Assembly: GCA_016296785.1 (NCBI GenBank)
Contig: JAEDHX010000006.1
Location: forward strand, 1 to 45,151
Source: Coprococcus sp.
Lineage (GTDB): Bacteria > Bacillota > Clostridia > Lachnospirales > Lachnospiraceae
DNA length: 45,151 nucleotides
Reading direction: 5' to 3'
Positions 6,160 to 15,628 of this stretch are shown in pieces (the first letter of the stretch is position 1; the number at the start of each line of letters is the position of its first letter). A model generated the notes under the pieces. The model made no database searches. It saw nothing but the letters and a program-made list of their open reading frames with translations, and was not told the origin of the DNA. Position numbers and translations under genes: made by a program.

Positions 6160-7413
6160 ATGAAGCAAATGATTAAAATATGGAATAGTGTGTCGTTAAT
6201 AGCTAAAATAGCTATCGGAATAATACTTGGAGCAATACTTGGAATCTTTCTGCCAAGTGCCACTGGAATTGGGTTAATTGGAACAATGTTTGTCAGAGCG
6301 TTAAAGGCTATTGCTCCAATACTTGTATTTGTGCTTGTTGTTAGTTCTATTGCAAATGCTCGTAAGGGAAATGGAAAGCAATTTAGAATGATTACAATTA
6401 TGTATATATTAAGTACAATGCTTGCGGCAATTGTTGCTGTAAGTGCAAGCTTCCTATTCCCTGTTAAGATGACACTTGATCTTGAGTCATACAAGGCCGA
6501 CGTTATTCCTTCCGGAATCACAGAGGTTCTTCAGAATCTTTTATTAAATATGACTGATAATCCAATTCGTGCAATGATGGATGGCAATTATTTATGTATT
6601 CTAATATGGGCTCTTTTGCTAGGCCTTGCTATGAGACGTTCATCAAAGCCTGTAAAGCTGGCACTTACATCAGTATCAGATGCTGTTGCTCATGTTGTTC
6701 GTTGGATAATCGGATGTGCTCCGTTTGGTATTATGGGCTTAGTATTTACAACCGTTTCAGAGAGTGGTCTATCAATATTTAAGGAATATGGTAAGCTATT
6801 ATTAGTATTAGTAGGTGCTATGTTGATGGTTGCACTTATTGTTGATCCGCTTCTTGCAAGCTTGTTCTTAAAGAAGAATGCATATCCACTTGCTTTTCGT
6901 TGTTTGAAGGAATCAGGGGTAACTGCATTTTTCACCAGAAGCTCTGCGGCAAATATTCCTGTTAATATGACCTTGTGCAAACGTCTCGGATTGGATCCTG
7001 ATGTGTATTCAGTATCAATTCCACTTGGTGCAACTATAAACATGGATGGTGCAGCAATAACAATTACAATAATGGCACTTTCGGTTGCATATACAATGGG
7101 TGTTGCGGTTGACATTCCTACAGCCTTTATGCTAAGCATGATGGCAACTTTAGGAGCGTGTGGTGCTTCAGGCGTTGCAGGAGGATCGTTACTTTTGATT
7201 CCGATGGCTTGTTCATTATTCGGTATTCCACAAGATATTTCTATGCAGGCTGTTGCAGTTGGTATGATTATTGGTGTTGTACAGGATTCTTTAGAAACAG
7301 CTATTAATTCTTCAGGAGATGTATTATTTGCAGCAACAGCAGAGTATTGTCAGTGGAAAAAGGACGGAAAAGAGTTTAAAGTCGGAGCTATTGTTAATAA
7401 GGACGAGGATTAG
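6160..7413 (+). CDS. sstT: Serine/threonine:sodium symporter SstT
   Basis: A 417-residue dicarboxylate/amino acid:cation symporter (DAACS family) of SstT type, full length. It has the expected eight hydrophobic segments, the serine-rich re-entrant loop TRSSAANIPVN, the conserved PLGATINMDGAA segment with the NMDG ion and substrate motif, and the second hairpin GASGVAGGSLLLIPMA. It imports serine and threonine with sodium. A ribosome site TAGGAGAG precedes ATG. A terminator lies upstream, and three small genes follow on the same strand with gaps of 30-49 nt, so it probably heads a transcript. Assignment is by characteristic motifs and is confident. Confidence 0.93.
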   Translation: MKQMIKIWNSVSLIAKIAIGIILGAILGIFLPSATGIGLIGTMFVRALKAIAPILVFVLVVSSIANARKGNGKQFRMITIMYILSTMLAAIVAVSASFLFPVKMTLDLESYKADVIPSGITEVLQNLLLNMTDNPIRAMMDGNYLCILIWALLLGLAMRRSSKPVKLALTSVSDAVAHVVRWIIGCAPFGIMGLVFTTVSESGLSIFKEYGKLLLVLVGAMLMVALIVDPLLASLFLKKNAYPLAFRCLKESGVTAFFTRSSAANIPVNMTLCKRLGLDPDVYSVSIPLGATINMDGAAITITIMALSVAYTMGVAVDIPTAFMLSMMATLGACGASGVAGGSLLLIPMACSLFGIPQDISMQAVAVGMIIGVVQDSLETAINSSGDVLFAATAEYCQWKKDGKEFKVGAIVNKDED

Positions 7414-7462
7414 AAGGGATATTGACAGTTATTTAGAGTTTATATGAAGGAGGCGAAATATC

Positions 7463-7876
7463 ATGTGGTTATTATTTGCTATTTTGTCTGCTGTTTTTGC
7501 GGCATTAACTTCAATTTTGGCAAAGGTTGGAATTAATGGCATTAATTCAAATCTTGCAACGGCAATAAGAACTGTTGTAGTTGTTTTAATGGCATGGGGA
7601 ATGGTATTTTTAACACATTCATATAGTGGTATAACTGAGATAAGTAAGAAAAATTGGATATTCTTAATTCTTTCAGGCCTTGCTACAGGAGGATCCTGGT
7701 TATGCTATTATAAGGCTCTGCAGCTTGGAAGTGTTTCTAAGGTTGTTCCGATTGATAAGCTTAGTATTGTAATTACGCTTTTATTAGCTTTTATTTTTTT
7801 ACATGAAGAGTTCACTGTAAAGTCATTAATTGGATGTATTCTAATTAGTATAGGAACATTGATTATGGTTATATAG
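7463..7876 (+). CDS. Half-size EamA/DMT-family membrane protein
   Basis: A 137-residue protein with about five hydrophobic segments, corresponding to one EamA domain. The FAALTSILAKVGI start and the closing LSIVITLLLAFIFLHEEF...LIGCILISIGTLIMV are typical. Full-size drug/metabolite transporters carry two such domains, so this must act as a dimer, like the short EamA proteins related to EmrE-scale transporters. A good AAGGAGG site precedes ATG. It sits 49 nt behind sstT. The substrate is unknown. Confidence 0.85.
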   Translation: MWLLFAILSAVFAALTSILAKVGINGINSNLATAIRTVVVVLMAWGMVFLTHSYSGITEISKKNWIFLILSGLATGGSWLCYYKALQLGSVSKVVPIDKLSIVITLLLAFIFLHEEFTVKSLIGCILISIGTLIMVI

Positions 7877-7922
7877 ATTATGATTATATATTAATCCTGA
7901 AATTAAAAAAGGAGAAATTGTT

Positions 7923-8351
7923 ATGGGATATAATTTTTATGGATGGCAACAGGCAGATGTAGCACCGTTGAATAAAGAATACAAAGGAATAGATAATCCA
8001 AGAGACCTTTATGATAAATTATCACTTATTTGGTGTGCCGACACATGTGCGCCAAGAATGAGAGACAGATGGAGTCCTGATAATATCACTCTTGGACAGT
8101 GTTCTATAACAGCTTTTCTTGCACAGGATATTTTTGGCGGGAAGGTATACGGTATTAGGAGACCGGATGGTAATTATCATTGTTATAATGTAGTTGGCGA
8201 TTGCATTTTTGATCTTACAAGTGAACAATTTGGGGATGAGAAGCTTGTATATGAAAACAATCCCGAGCAATTAAGAGAAGTACACTTTGCTAAGGAAGAG
8301 AAGCGGTTAAGATATGAATATCTTAAGAAAAAACTTTTAGCCATTAAGTGA
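7923..8351 (+). CDS. YunG-family protein
   Basis: A 142-residue soluble protein of the YunG family of Firmicutes. Diagnostic segments are LIWCADTCAPRMRDRWSPDN, TLGQCSITAFLAQDIFGG and a HCYNVVGDCIFDLTSEQF stretch. The conserved Cys, His and Asp pattern resembles a papain-like/transglutaminase-type active site (QCS, HCYN, GD), but no activity is established to my knowledge. The gene lies 46 nt after the EamA gene with site AAAGGAG. Confidence 0.8.
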   Translation: MGYNFYGWQQADVAPLNKEYKGIDNPRDLYDKLSLIWCADTCAPRMRDRWSPDNITLGQCSITAFLAQDIFGGKVYGIRRPDGNYHCYNVVGDCIFDLTSEQFGDEKLVYENNPEQLREVHFAKEEKRLRYEYLKKKLLAIK

Positions 8352-8381
8352 ATTGTATCCGCGATATATCGAACAAACTGG

Positions 8382-9032
8382 ATGGATTCTGCTAAGTTAC
8401 ATGATTTAGAGCATATTCAGAATGAGAGAGTAGAATATACTGAAACAGTTTTTATTCCATATGAGAATGTTAATAAAGTTCGATATAATATGTTATATGA
8501 TAATTGTAAAGTGCTGTTTTTGGGTAATTGCTTTTTGACAGAGTCAAAGTCTGTGAGATCATGGATAAACAATGTTTGTTTCACTGCATATAATATAGAT
8601 ATAAATGAACTAAAAACAGCTATTTATAAGAATACATCACTTCCTGATTCTGATAAATTTATTGATTTTATAATTCAGAACCGCCATAAAGAAGGTCAGA
8701 ATATAGCATATGTACATTTTTTAAAAGAAGCATTCGCAGGATGTGATTATGGTGAAAGAAATGGAAAGCCTACTCAATACTTTATTGATGGAATTAATAT
8801 TACTGGTTTGCTTGAAACAGACAGAGCGATTCCACTCCCGTATGGGGTATATGAGATAACAGTGTTAGGCTATCAGTATCATGTAAGAAAAGGTATGGTA
8901 AATACAGAAGGATATAAGTGTTCTAACAAATTAAGGATTATTTTAAATAAGGAATATTCTAAAGTCAGTATAAAAGTTGGAAGACCTATAGATAGTAGAG
9001 AAGGAAGGCATATATCTGTAATATCAAAATAG
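8382..9032 (+). CDS. Hypothetical protein
   Basis: A 216-residue soluble protein that I do not recognise. It has no signal peptide, no membrane segment and no obvious catalytic motif. The middle reads FAGCDYGERNGKPTQYF and the C-terminal part looks like beta strands (GVYEITVLGYQYHVRKG). The start at ATG 8382 has a poor ribosome site, so translation may be coupled to YunG 30 nt upstream. A strong bidirectional terminator follows. The reading frame is long and codon use matches the neighbours, so I take it as real. Confidence 0.7.
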   Translation: MDSAKLHDLEHIQNERVEYTETVFIPYENVNKVRYNMLYDNCKVLFLGNCFLTESKSVRSWINNVCFTAYNIDINELKTAIYKNTSLPDSDKFIDFIIQNRHKEGQNIAYVHFLKEAFAGCDYGERNGKPTQYFIDGINITGLLETDRAIPLPYGVYEITVLGYQYHVRKGMVNTEGYKCSNKLRIILNKEYSKVSIKVGRPIDSREGRHISVISK

Positions 9033-9038
9033 AATAAA

Positions 9039-9078
9039 ATAAGGACAGAGTAAATTCTAAGTTACTCTGTCCTTATTT
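9039..9078. terminator. Bidirectional terminator
   Basis: AATAAGGACAGAGTAA pairs with TTACTCTGTCCTTATT around a loop of about 8 nt, with A-runs on the left and T-runs on the right. It serves both the plus-strand genes ending at 9032 and the minus-strand gene ending at 9091. Confidence 0.92.
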
Positions 9079-9090
9079 TTTATTCTAATA

Positions 9091-10026
9091 CTAGCTATTT
9101 TTAATAGTCTTTGTTGGTAATTGAGATAGTATTACAGCAGAAAAGATGAGCACGCATCCAAACAGTTCTTTTGTTGTAAGCTTCTCGTGTAGAATTACCC
9201 AGCCTGCAAGAACTGAAAATACTGATTCCAAGCTCATAATGAGTGATGCTATTGTAGGATTTACACCTTTTTGTCCAATTATCTGGAGAGTGTATGCTAT
9301 TCCACATGAGAATATTCCTGCATAGAGAAGAGGAATCCAGGCATCTAGGGAACAAAATGCACTAATCCATTCATTTACACCCTGATTTAATTCTGTAGCA
9401 AACATTGGTATTGAAGTGAGTAAGCCTGTAACCATGAATTGGATACAAGACATGCGAAGGCCATCAACCATAGGTGAAAAATGATCAATTATCAATATAT
9501 GTATCGAAAAACATAGTGCACACAGTATTACAAGTGTATCTGATAGCTGTAATTTAAATTCTCCATTTATGCATAACAGATATAAACCTATTAGGCTTAG
9601 TAGAACTGCAATCCATACATTAAGACCACATTTTCTATTAAAAAACAATCCAAGAATAGGAACAAGTAATATATAACATGCAGTTAGGAATCCTGCTTTT
9701 CCTGAAGGCGTGCCAAGATATATTCCCATTTGTTGGAGATTAGTTGCTATACAAAGGACAATACCACATAAAACTCCTCCAATAAGAAGAGTTTTACGTG
9801 ACTGTTTGTCTTTTGGTTTATGTGTAATTCCAAGCTTATCGGTAATGCATATTATTAATATTAGAAATAATGAGCCTATAATTGAGCGAATGCAATTAAA
9901 CGAGTATGGGCCTACTGCATCTCCGCCTTCGCTTTGTGCAACGAATGAAATACCCCATATAAATGATGTAAGTGCAAGTATAAGTGAGTTTCTCCGTCTT
10001 AATGAGGCTTCGTTTGCTGTTTTCAT
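9091..10026 (-). CDS. EamA/DMT-family transporter
   Basis: A 311-residue membrane protein with two EamA domains and about ten transmembrane segments. The first domain opens with SFIWGISFVAQ, and the second ends SLESVFSVLAGWVILHEKLTTKELFGC, both typical of the RhaT/YdcZ-like drug and metabolite exporters. It probably exports an amino acid or metabolite; the substrate cannot be told. The minus-strand ribosome site AAGGAG lies upstream of ATG. It follows the NhaC-type gene by 75 nt in the same direction, and I see no terminator between, so the two may be cotranscribed. Confidence 0.9.
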   Translation of the reverse strand: MKTANEASLRRRNSLILALTSFIWGISFVAQSEGGDAVGPYSFNCIRSIIGSLFLILIICITDKLGITHKPKDKQSRKTLLIGGVLCGIVLCIATNLQQMGIYLGTPSGKAGFLTACYILLVPILGLFFNRKCGLNVWIAVLLSLIGLYLLCINGEFKLQLSDTLVILCALCFSIHILIIDHFSPMVDGLRMSCIQFMVTGLLTSIPMFATELNQGVNEWISAFCSLDAWIPLLYAGIFSCGIAYTLQIIGQKGVNPTIASLIMSLESVFSVLAGWVILHEKLTTKELFGCVLIFSAVILSQLPTKTIKNS

Positions 10027-10101
10027 AGTACTCTATGCTCCTTATTATATGTTTGTTAGTATGTGATAAATATTCTATGCTAATAATTAGTGTTTATTAC
10101 T

Positions 10102-11757
10102 TTATGCTTCTGTTTTAGCCCTTCTGCCTATTACAAATATTGTAATAAACATTATTACTAATGTTATTGGAAGTGCAATAAGCGCTAATGAGCTATCTGC
10201 AAAATAACCTATTGTGCCGGCAATTAAGTATCCGATAAATGATACAACAGCTGCTGTTATAGCATATGGCAGCTGTGTAGATACGTGGTTAACATGGTCA
10301 CAGTGAGCTCCGGCAGAGGCCATAATTGTTGTATCTGATATAGGAGAGCAATGGTCTCCACATACAGCACCTGATAAACATGCGGCAATTGAAATTACAA
10401 GCATTTCATATGTGCTTCCGTCTTCAAATACATGGCATACGATAGGTATAAGTATTGCAAATGTTCCCCAGCTTGTACCTGTTGAGAAAGCAAGGAATAA
10501 AGCAACAATAAATATAATACATGGGAGGAACATATTTAATGCTCCGGCAGAACCTGCAACTAAATCATGTATATAGAATTTAGCACCAAGAAGGCCTGTC
10601 ATACCTGATAATGTCCAAGCAAGTGTAAGTATAAGTATTGGTGCAACCATTGCTTTAAAGCCTTCCGGAATACATTCTGTAAATTCTTTAAATGACATAA
10701 CCCCACGCGTCATGTAGAAGCAAAATGTGATTAAAAGGGTTACTATGCTACCAAGAACAAGTCCCATAGAAGCATCAGCATTTGAAAATGCGTTGATAAA
10801 TGATTCGCCTTCAAAGAATCCACCTGTATAAATCATTCCAATTACACAGCATACAATAAGAACTACTACAGGAAATACAAGGTCGATAACCTTACCATGT
10901 GGCGTTGTAGGTTCAGCATCAGCGTCACCATAAGGTCTTGCAGCAGTTGTAAACAAATCGCCATTTATGGCATTCTTCTCGTGCTTTTTCATTAATCCAA
11001 AGTCTGCTTTAAATACTGTTATAAGAATAATCATTAATAATGTTGATAAGGCATAGAAGTTATATGGAATTGTCTTTAAAAACATTGAAAATCCATTTAT
11101 ATCAGAGCCTTCAGGAACAGAAGATGTAACTGCTGCAGCCCAGCTTGAAACAGGAGCAATAATACATACCGGAGCAGCTGTTGCGTCGATAAGGTATGCA
11201 AGCTTTGATCTTGAAACCTGATGTCTGTCTGTTACAGGTCTCATAACAGAGCCTACTGTAAGACAGTTAAAATAGTCGTCTACAAATACAAGAACGCCGA
11301 GAGCCATAGTCGCAAGTTGTGCACCTACTCTTGTTTTGATATGAGTTGATGCCCATTGACCAAATGCAGCTGAACCTCCGACCTTGTTCATAAGTGCTAC
11401 CATGATACCAAGTATTACAAGAAATACAAGAATACCAACATTCCAGCTGTCCGCAAGCTTGTAAATCATTCCGCCGTCTCCGTTATACAACATGGTATTA
11501 AGCATAAGCTCAAGGTTTCCATTAGAATAAAGGAGTGCACCTGCAATAATTCCAACAAAAAGTGAAGAATATACTTCTTTTGTTATGAGAGCAAGTACAA
11601 TAGCAATAATTGGTGGGAGCAAAGCGCCGATTGTTGAGTATACCTTTGGAGTATATGTTTCTAAATCGACAGATCCCGGTGTGTTAAGAGTAATTGCAAT
11701 AAATATAGCAAGTATTACAACTACGCAGAATAGAAATAATAGGTTTTTCTTTTTCAT
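10102..11757 (-). CDS. NhaC-family Na+/H+ antiporter
   Basis: A 551-residue polytopic membrane protein. Characteristic NhaC-superfamily segments are VFVDDYFNCLTVGSVMRPV, VSRSKLAYLIDATAAPVCI, FSTGTSWGTFAILIPI and a SGAVCGDHCSPISDTT motif with conserved Asp, His and Ser. Such carriers exchange Na+ for protons, or sodium for an organic acid or lysine in some branches. Length fits the longer clostridial NhaC group. The ribosome site AAGGGAGAAGG precedes ATG, and a promoter is seen at 11771-11799. A role in sodium homeostasis or substrate-product exchange is known for the family; the exact ion is inference. Confidence 0.9.
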   Translation of the reverse strand: MKKKNLLFLFCVVVILAIFIAITLNTPGSVDLETYTPKVYSTIGALLPPIIAIVLALITKEVYSSLFVGIIAGALLYSNGNLELMLNTMLYNGDGGMIYKLADSWNVGILVFLVILGIMVALMNKVGGSAAFGQWASTHIKTRVGAQLATMALGVLVFVDDYFNCLTVGSVMRPVTDRHQVSRSKLAYLIDATAAPVCIIAPVSSWAAAVTSSVPEGSDINGFSMFLKTIPYNFYALSTLLMIILITVFKADFGLMKKHEKNAINGDLFTTAARPYGDADAEPTTPHGKVIDLVFPVVVLIVCCVIGMIYTGGFFEGESFINAFSNADASMGLVLGSIVTLLITFCFYMTRGVMSFKEFTECIPEGFKAMVAPILILTLAWTLSGMTGLLGAKFYIHDLVAGSAGALNMFLPCIIFIVALFLAFSTGTSWGTFAILIPIVCHVFEDGSTYEMLVISIAACLSGAVCGDHCSPISDTTIMASAGAHCDHVNHVSTQLPYAITAAVVSFIGYLIAGTIGYFADSSLALIALPITLVIMFITIFVIGRRAKTEA

Positions 11758-11770
11758 AATCCTTCTCCCT

Positions 11771-11799
11771 TATATATTATTCAAGGTTAATAATTACAA
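11771..11799 (-). promoter_or_regulatory. Sigma-A-type promoter for the NhaC gene
   Basis: On the minus strand TTGTAA (plus coordinates 11794-11799) and TATATA (11771-11776) are 17 nt apart, just ahead of the ribosome site. Confidence 0.5.
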
Positions 11800-11932
11800 A
11801 ATATTAGCCTTGTGTTCAAATAACAATTATAGAACAGTATGTATATATATGGCAAGAAATAATATGATGAATTATAAATAAATATTTAGAATTATCTTGA
11901 ATTATTTTATATATTGTCGGAAAAGATATGAT

Positions 11933-11961
11933 TTGCTACTTAGGTGCATGTGTGATAAAAT
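11933..11961 (+). promoter_or_regulatory. Sigma-A-type promoter for the GGDEF gene
   Basis: TTGCTA (11933-11938) and TAAAAT (11956-11961) are 17 nt apart. The expected transcript start (about 11968) is only some 9 nt before ATG 11977. Confidence 0.55.
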
Positions 11962-11976
11962 TATAGATGTATTTTT

Positions 11977-13110
11977 ATGGCAAATTCTGACTTGTTTCCC
12001 AATTATCCATTGGTTTTGGATATGGAATTTATAGAAGGGTCAACTTTTATATATCAGGATGGTGTGAATTCGATGATAAGTGACAAGAAAATATTAGAAA
12101 CAGGATTAAAAAAGAATTGGCACGTTTATGAGGCCTTTTTATTACTGGTATCAACACTGGAAATATTAATGATTATATATGGCCTTGTTATATTCGATTT
12201 TAGTATTACTAAAAGAGTAGTTTATTTTTCATGCTATATTTTCTTGCTAACTGCAACAGTAATTGCACTTATAATAAATCGTAAATGCATTAAGAAATCA
12301 AACAGTATCGAAGTTGCAGTAATAAATGCAATAGTATATGATACTATATTGATATTTTGGTCAGCCACAATATCAGCTCTTGATATAGATGGAGGCGGTT
12401 TTCCTGTAACATATATGACAATAATTGCAGCTGTTGGAAGCCTGTTTGCAATTAAGCCTGTTTGGTATGCTTTATTATCTGTAATATCATCTGTATATAT
12501 GTTTGCTATTGTACTATATTTGGGAAATCATATTCTGCCATTTTCTTTTTATCTTAATCATATTTTTTTCTTAATTGTTGTTATTGCTGTTGAATATCGT
12601 AATTATATGTCAATAAAACAGCAGTATTCTCTTAATAAACAACTTGAGGAATGGGCAGAGATTGATGCATTAACAGGAATTTCAAATAGAAGGGCACTTG
12701 ATAATTACGTTGAGTCATTGAGAAGGGATAAAAGCAGTTTTACGTTTGCTTTGCTTGATGTAGATAATTTCAAGGGGATTAATGATGCCTATGGTCATAA
12801 GGTGGGAGATAAATGTCTTATTGATATTGCACGGACATTAAAGGATATATTTGGAGATACGGTATATCGTTATGGTGGTGACGAATTTGCAGTAATATCC
12901 TTTGATAATAAAGAGAGAGTATATGAGAGTATGAATTATGTTAACCAAGTTCTTGGTAGTACTCATAAAGAGTATCTGCTTCAGATATGCGCCGGTTTGT
13001 ATTATGAGACAGGAAATGAGCATGAATACAGAACCTTTGAGAATGCAGATAAGGCACTTTATGATGCTAAACAAAATGGTAAAGCACGCGCTGTGATTTA
13101 TAAGGAGTAG
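11977..13110 (+). CDS. Membrane-anchored GGDEF diguanylate cyclase
   Basis: A 377-residue protein if started at ATG 11977. ATG 12073, with AGGATGG nearby, is a plausible alternative and would remove 32 residues. About six hydrophobic segments span residues 45-210 and form a membrane sensor. The GGDEF domain follows from about residue 225: DALTGISNRRAL, then LLDVDNFKGINDAYGHKVGD, then YGGDEF with GGDEF at residues 300-304. All catalytic residues are present, so c-di-GMP synthesis is expected. The product-inhibition I-site (RxxD) reads IFGD here, lacking the Arg, so feedback control is probably absent. The gene is 5 nt upstream of an HD-GYP phosphodiesterase gene, giving a synthesis and breakdown pair. 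Confidence 0.93.
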   Translation: MANSDLFPNYPLVLDMEFIEGSTFIYQDGVNSMISDKKILETGLKKNWHVYEAFLLLVSTLEILMIIYGLVIFDFSITKRVVYFSCYIFLLTATVIALIINRKCIKKSNSIEVAVINAIVYDTILIFWSATISALDIDGGGFPVTYMTIIAAVGSLFAIKPVWYALLSVISSVYMFAIVLYLGNHILPFSFYLNHIFFLIVVIAVEYRNYMSIKQQYSLNKQLEEWAEIDALTGISNRRALDNYVESLRRDKSSFTFALLDVDNFKGINDAYGHKVGDKCLIDIARTLKDIFGDTVYRYGGDEFAVISFDNKERVYESMNYVNQVLGSTHKEYLLQICAGLYYETGNEHEYRTFENADKALYDAKQNGKARAVIYKE

Positions 13111-13115
13111 GAATT

Positions 13116-14804
13116 ATGACAGTGTTGTATTTAGTTTCATTAGCAATTTCATTAGTGTTATTAGTATTGCTATTTTATTTGTTCGATTATAAAGTTAGCT
13201 TTATTTATGCATTTATTTTTCTGATTTTATCAGTATGTATATTGGGCTATGTATTTCTAATAAATGCAACTGATTTATCTGAAGCATTAATTGCAAATGC
13301 TTTCAGTTATATTGGAGGATGTTTTATACCTTTCCTTATGCTGCTTGGGATTTGCAAGATATGTTACATTAAGCAGCCCAAAACTCTGGTAATTGCTGAG
13401 TTTTGCTTTTGTATTTTTGATTATATTATTGTGGCTACATCAGGAAGAAATGCAATGAACTATGCCAGTGTTTATCTTGATACAACCGGAAAGTATGCAA
13501 GGCTTGTTAAAGAATATGGTTCATTTCATTTTATTTATGTAGTAAGCATGTTAGGCTTTGCTATGATGACATTTGGCGTAATAGTATGGTCATATTATCA
13601 TAAAAGAGAGGTATCATATAAAACAGCCATAACACTTGCAATTATTTATTCGATAGATGTTCTTACGTATTTTATTGAACGTATTATACATGTTGAATAT
13701 GAGTTCCTTCCATTTGCATATGTTATTACCGAAATAGGTCTTTTGATTCTGATTAATAGAATAAAACTGTATGATGTTAGCACAATGGTATCAGATTATT
13801 ATGCAAATGCCAAAGAATATGGATTTGTTATGTTTGATAAGAACCTTAAGTTTATGGGTAATAATGGCGTGGCAGAGACATGGGTTCCTGAACTTAGACA
13901 ATTAAAAATAGATACAAGAAAGACGATTGAGGAATCAGAATTCCTATGTAATGTAACAAATATAGTTGAAAATGGTGATGATCCTGTTTTTTATTCAAAA
14001 TATCAGGATATAATAATAAAAAATAGTGTAAAGCCGTTATATAATAAGAAAAAAAGCGCTCATATCGGATATTATGTAGAAATGATAGATGATACGGAGA
14101 GACTTAATTATATATATTTTATTGAAGAATATAATGAGAAGCTTAAAGATGAAGTTGAGATGAAGACAAGCAGTCTGATTCAAATGCAGGAAGATATTAT
14201 TCTTAGTATGGCGGATACTGTTGAGGATCGTGATGCAAGTACAGGTGGACATATTAGGAGAACCAGTGAAGGCGTAAGAATACTTGTTAATGCCATGGAA
14301 AACAGTGAATTATACAAAGATTGTAATGAAGACTTCTTTAAGGCGGTAATAAAAGCGGCACCACTTCATGATTTTGGTAAAATTGCTATAGATGATGATA
14401 TTTTAAGGAAGCCTGGCAAGTATACTGATGAGGAATATGAGATAATGAAAACTCATTCAGAAAAGGGTGCTAATATTGTATCTAATATATTGAAGAATTC
14501 AGATGATGAATTGTTTAGAAGAGTAGCAGAGAATGTTGCACATTATCATCATGAAAAGTGGAATGGCAAAGGCTATCCTTCGGGTCTTAGTGGTAATAAA
14601 ATACCTCTTGAAGCGAGAATAATGGCACTGGCAGATGTATTTGATGCACTTGTTAGTAAGCGTTGTTATAAAGAGAAGTATTCTTATGATGTTGCATTTA
14701 CAATCATGAAAGAATCTCTTGGTGAGCATTTTGATCCTGTGCTTGGAACAATATTTATTGAGCAAAGACCAAGGCTTGAGGAGTATTATGATAGCGTACG
14801 CTAA
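13116..14804 (+). CDS. HD-GYP c-di-GMP phosphodiesterase with 7TM sensor
   Basis: A 562-residue protein. Residues 1-225 hold about seven transmembrane segments like the N-terminal 7TM module of some histidine kinases. A PAS-like segment around residues 235-340 and a coiled linker follow. The HD-GYP domain starts near residue 365: VEDRDASTGGHIRRT, LHDFGKIAI with H418-D419, HYHHEKWNGKGYPSGL (GYP at 486-488) and ALADVFDALVSKRCY. The metal-binding residues are intact, so c-di-GMP hydrolysis is expected. It begins 5 nt after the GGDEF gene, with AAGGAGTAGGA overlapping that gene's end, showing translational coupling. Sensory ligand unknown. Confidence 0.93.
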   Translation: MTVLYLVSLAISLVLLVLLFYLFDYKVSFIYAFIFLILSVCILGYVFLINATDLSEALIANAFSYIGGCFIPFLMLLGICKICYIKQPKTLVIAEFCFCIFDYIIVATSGRNAMNYASVYLDTTGKYARLVKEYGSFHFIYVVSMLGFAMMTFGVIVWSYYHKREVSYKTAITLAIIYSIDVLTYFIERIIHVEYEFLPFAYVITEIGLLILINRIKLYDVSTMVSDYYANAKEYGFVMFDKNLKFMGNNGVAETWVPELRQLKIDTRKTIEESEFLCNVTNIVENGDDPVFYSKYQDIIIKNSVKPLYNKKKSAHIGYYVEMIDDTERLNYIYFIEEYNEKLKDEVEMKTSSLIQMQEDIILSMADTVEDRDASTGGHIRRTSEGVRILVNAMENSELYKDCNEDFFKAVIKAAPLHDFGKIAIDDDILRKPGKYTDEEYEIMKTHSEKGANIVSNILKNSDDELFRRVAENVAHYHHEKWNGKGYPSGLSGNKIPLEARIMALADVFDALVSKRCYKEKYSYDVAFTIMKESLGEHFDPVLGTIFIEQRPRLEEYYDSVR

Positions 14805-14830
14805 ATTTTTATCTTATAGGAAGTAGTTTT

Positions 14831-15598
14831 ATGTTTAAATTCATTATATGTATAATAGCTGGTTTAGGGGCCGGGCTTGGAACAGGCTTTGCAGGGATGA
14901 GTGCAGCAGCCGTGATAGCTCCAATGCTAGTTACCTTTCTTGGCATGCCGGCATATGAGGCTGTTGGAATTGCATTAGCAAGTGATGTTTTAGCAAGTGC
15001 AGTAAGTGCATATACATATGGTAAAAATAAGAATGTAGATATTAGAAATGGAATTATAATGATGTTGACAGTACTTATATTTACATTATTTGGAAGCTAT
15101 ATTGCAAGTCTTGTGCCTAATAAGACAATGGGGAATTTCTCTGTATTTATGACGCTTATTCTAGGTATTAAATTTATTATTAAGCCTGTTATGACAACAA
15201 AAGAAGCAATGAATACAGTTAGCAAAAAAAAGAGAATAATTCAATCTATAGCTTGCGGGTTGCTTGTAGGTTTTATTTGTGGTTTTGTTGGAGCCGGTGG
15301 TGGTATGATGATGCTTCTTGTTCTTACAAGTGTTTTAGGATATGAGCTAAAAACTGCAGTAGGTACAAGTGTTTTTATTATGTCATTTACTGCTTTTACC
15401 GGAGCGGCAAGTCATTTTGCTATAGGAGGAATGCCGGATGTTCTTTGTCTTATATATTGTGTTTTATCAACTTTGTTATGGGCTAGAATTGCAGCATTAT
15501 TTGCAAATAAAGCTAGTGCGGTTGTATTAAACAGGGCAACGGGTGTTATTCTTTCAGTACTTGGAATTGTAATTATTGCAGTATCTATGATACAATGA
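14831..15598 (+). CDS. TauE/SafE-family (TSUP) permease
   Basis: A 255-residue membrane protein with about eight hydrophobic segments and two glycine-rich repeat halves: GLGAGLGTGFAGMSAAAVIAP at the N-terminus (one half) and GFVGAGGGMMMLLVLTSVLGY in the second, as expected for the TSUP family. Members move sulfite, sulfoacetate or related anions, mostly outward. The substrate here is unknown. It lies 26 nt after the HD-GYP gene (site AGGAAG) and 30 nt before rubrerythrin. Confidence 0.88.
   Translation: MFKFIICIIAGLGAGLGTGFAGMSAAAVIAPMLVTFLGMPAYEAVGIALASDVLASAVSAYTYGKNKNVDIRNGIIMMLTVLIFTLFGSYIASLVPNKTMGNFSVFMTLILGIKFIIKPVMTTKEAMNTVSKKKRIIQSIACGLLVGFICGFVGAGGGMMMLLVLTSVLGYELKTAVGTSVFIMSFTAFTGAASHFAIGGMPDVLCLIYCVLSTLLWARIAALFANKASAVVLNRATGVILSVLGIVIIAVSMIQ
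15567..15596 (+). promoter_or_regulatory. Possible internal promoter for rubrerythrin
   Basis: TTGTAA (15567-15572) and TACAAT (15591-15596) lie 18 nt apart at the end of the TauE-like gene. It would let rubrerythrin be expressed apart from the signalling genes. Moderate evidence. Confidence 0.4.
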
Positions 15599-15628
15599 TA
15601 TTGCTAAGATAAAAAGGAGGATATAAAA

